In this document: positions 5,593-6,743 of the stretch, piece by piece | How positions within the stretch are numbered: the first letter of the stretch is position 1 | Layout of the letters: the number at the start of each line of letters is the position of its first letter | NCBI GenBank assembly: GCA_016764135.1 | Contig: JAESSL010000279.1 | Location: 1-6,743 of the forward strand | Length of the DNA: 6,743 nt | Source of the DNA: Alphaproteobacteria bacterium | Lineage (GTDB): Bacteria > Pseudomonadota > Alphaproteobacteria > UBA8366 > GCA-2717185 | Direction: 5' to 3' | Notes under the pieces: generated by a model | What the model was told of the DNA's origin: nothing | Databases searched by the model: none | The model's input: the letters and a program-made list of their open reading frames with translations, nothing else | Program-made: the position numbers and the translations under genes

Positions 5593-6318
5593 ATGACTGA
5601 CGAACCAATCCTTCTGTGCGAAGACCGTGGCGCCGTCCGTATTCTCACGCTGAATCGGCCCCGTCAGATGAACGCCCTGAGCACGGCGCTGGCGACGCAA
5701 ATTGTCGACGCCGTCGACGCTGCGCATGAAGACGATTCGGTCGCCGTCATTATTCTGGCCGGGACGCAACGCGCCTTTTCCGCGGGCGCCGATATCAAGG
5801 AAGCCGCGTCACGCGGGGATGAAACGCCTGAAGCCGCCCGCGCCCGCGAAGAAATTGGTCGTAAAAGTTACGACCTCGGCGCGCGCACGGACAAACCCAT
5901 GATCGCCGCCGTACGCGGTTATGTTCTTGGCGGCGGCTGCAATCTAGCCGTTACCTGCGACATGATTGTGGCGGGTGAGAACGCCGTGTTTGGATATCCA
6001 GAGGTCAAGGTCGGGCTCGCCGCCACGATGGTGACGCCGGGCATCGTGCACCGCATCGGACCGAAAGTCGCATTTGAAATGCTGACGCTGGGCGAGAACA
6101 TCACCGCCGAAAAAGCGCTGTCGCTGGGGATGATCAACCGGGTCGTCCCCGATGATTCCGTCCTCGACGAGGCCATGGTGCTGGCCGAAGGTCTGACCAA
6201 ATTCGAGAGCCGGATTGTCCGCGTCACCAAACAGGTCTTCCTCGATTCAACACGCCTCAATCTGGCTGACTCTCTCGACGCCGCGCAGGGCGCCAGCGCC
6301 CGTATGAAAAAGTCCTGA
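5593..6318 (+). CDS. Enoyl-CoA hydratase/isomerase (crotonase) family protein
   Basis: This 241-residue crotonase-fold enzyme acts on acyl-CoA thioesters in the cytosol. NRPRQMNALS (21-30) is the usual N-terminal block. The oxyanion hole is given by AFSAGADIKE (61-70) and by GYVLGGGCNLA (109-119). In hydratases the two catalytic Glu correspond to E144 and E164 of rat crotonase. Here the first is Asn117 (GGGCNLA instead of GGGCELA) while the second, Glu137 in GYPEVKVG, is kept. One-Glu members include enoyl-CoA isomerases, so the exact reaction may be isomerisation or something else rather than hydration. It is slightly shorter than the usual 255-265 residues, with a short C-terminus. The ribosome site (GAAAG) is weak. 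It is followed after 19 bp by an alpha/beta-hydrolase, so the two form an operon. The family is certain and the reaction is open. Confidence 0.93.
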   Translation: MTDEPILLCEDRGAVRILTLNRPRQMNALSTALATQIVDAVDAAHEDDSVAVIILAGTQRAFSAGADIKEAASRGDETPEAARAREEIGRKSYDLGARTDKPMIAAVRGYVLGGGCNLAVTCDMIVAGENAVFGYPEVKVGLAATMVTPGIVHRIGPKVAFEMLTLGENITAEKALSLGMINRVVPDDSVLDEAMVLAEGLTKFESRIVRVTKQVFLDSTRLNLADSLDAAQGASARMKKS

Positions 6319-6337
6319 CGAAACCCGGCGCCGCCAA

Positions 6338-6743
6338 ATGAACGTTGACGTCCCAACCGGATCCAACGCCTCTATCGAGGGGGACGGCGCGCCCGTTCTA
6401 CTGATCCATGGAATGGGTTTGAACCGCCATATGTGGGCGTGGCAACTGCCCCCGTTAGCCGCCCGGTTCCAGACCATCCGATACGATTTGTTGGGGCATG
6501 GCGAGAGCGCCATTCGACCCGGCGTCTGTTCGCTTACGGATTTTGCGGATCAGGCGATCCGGCTGCTGGATCATTTAAAACTGGATCAATGTGCGCTGGT
6601 TGGATTTTCACTGGGCGGCATGATCGGACGCGCCATCGCCATCGCCCATCCGGACCGGGTTTCGGCGCTGGCCATTCTGAATTCGCCCCATGACCGGACG
6701 CAAGACCAGCGCGCCGCTATGCTCGGGCGCCTCGATCAGGCGC
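6338..6743 (+). CDS. Alpha/beta-fold hydrolase, N-terminal part (cut by window edge)
   Basis: The first 135 residues are present and the frame is open to the right edge. They start MNVDVPTGSNASIEGDG. HGMGLNRHMW (24-33) supplies the oxyanion hole, YDLLGHGES (49-57) is the strand-4 block of the classic alpha/beta-hydrolase fold, and Ser91 in GFSLGG (89-94) is the nucleophile. The acid and histidine lie beyond the window. The pattern resembles 3-oxoadipate enol-lactonase-like and related C-C or ester hydrolases, but short of the C-terminus the substrate class cannot be settled. It belongs to a different subfamily from the HSL-type esterase upstream. The ATG at 6338 is 19 bp after the crotonase stop, so the genes are probably co-transcribed. 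A Shine-Dalgarno sequence is not evident. Relatives are about 250-280 residues, so half is missing. Confidence 0.9.
   Translation, partial: MNVDVPTGSNASIEGDGAPVLLIHGMGLNRHMWAWQLPPLAARFQTIRYDLLGHGESAIRPGVCSLTDFADQAIRLLDHLKLDQCALVGFSLGGMIGRAIAIAHPDRVSALAILNSPHDRTQDQRAAMLGRLDQA

Overview
This window looks like part of a chromosome of a moderately GC-rich proteobacterium, most plausibly an environmental or marine alphaproteobacterium. That rests on codon style, an estimated GC near 58% by eye, and the set of families present. No rRNA, tRNA, CRISPR array, insertion sequence, phage gene or integrase signature was seen. Genes are tightly packed and every complete reading frame is intact.

Layout from left to right. 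(1) The left edge cuts a leftward EamA/DMT-type membrane transporter, of which only the N-terminal third is present. (2) Across a 94-bp divergent spacer lies a rightward ArsR-type winged-helix regulator, followed 41 bp later by a UbiD-family (prenylated-FMN) decarboxylase. (3) The decarboxylase converges, with only 6 bp between stop codons, on a leftward three-gene run. In transcription order this run is an HSL-family alpha/beta-hydrolase (esterase), a TauD/TfdA-type Fe(II)/2-oxoglutarate dioxygenase, and an MFE-2-like short-chain dehydrogenase. (4) A 135-bp divergent spacer separates this run from a rightward pair: a crotonase-family enzyme and an alpha/beta-hydrolase cut by the right edge.

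Taken together this reads as a catabolic island. An ester or lactone could be hydrolysed by the esterase, hydroxylated or cleaved by the dioxygenase, and decarboxylated by the UbiD enzyme. Acyl-CoA intermediates would be processed by the crotonase and by the SDR, which resembles (3R)-hydroxyacyl-CoA dehydrogenases. The ArsR-type regulator and the exporter/importer at the left could provide control and transport. The order of steps and the substrate are inference; no gene here fixes the compound.

The oddest details are a 4 x 12-bp in-frame minisatellite in the cofactor-domain loop of the SDR, a crotonase that has Asn where hydratases have one of their two catalytic Glu residues, an AT-rich palindrome between regulator and decarboxylase, and a direct repeat in the regulator/transporter spacer that could be an operator. 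I saw no clearly new class of system such as a defence locus, RNA element or mobile element. The novelty, if any, lies in the pathway.
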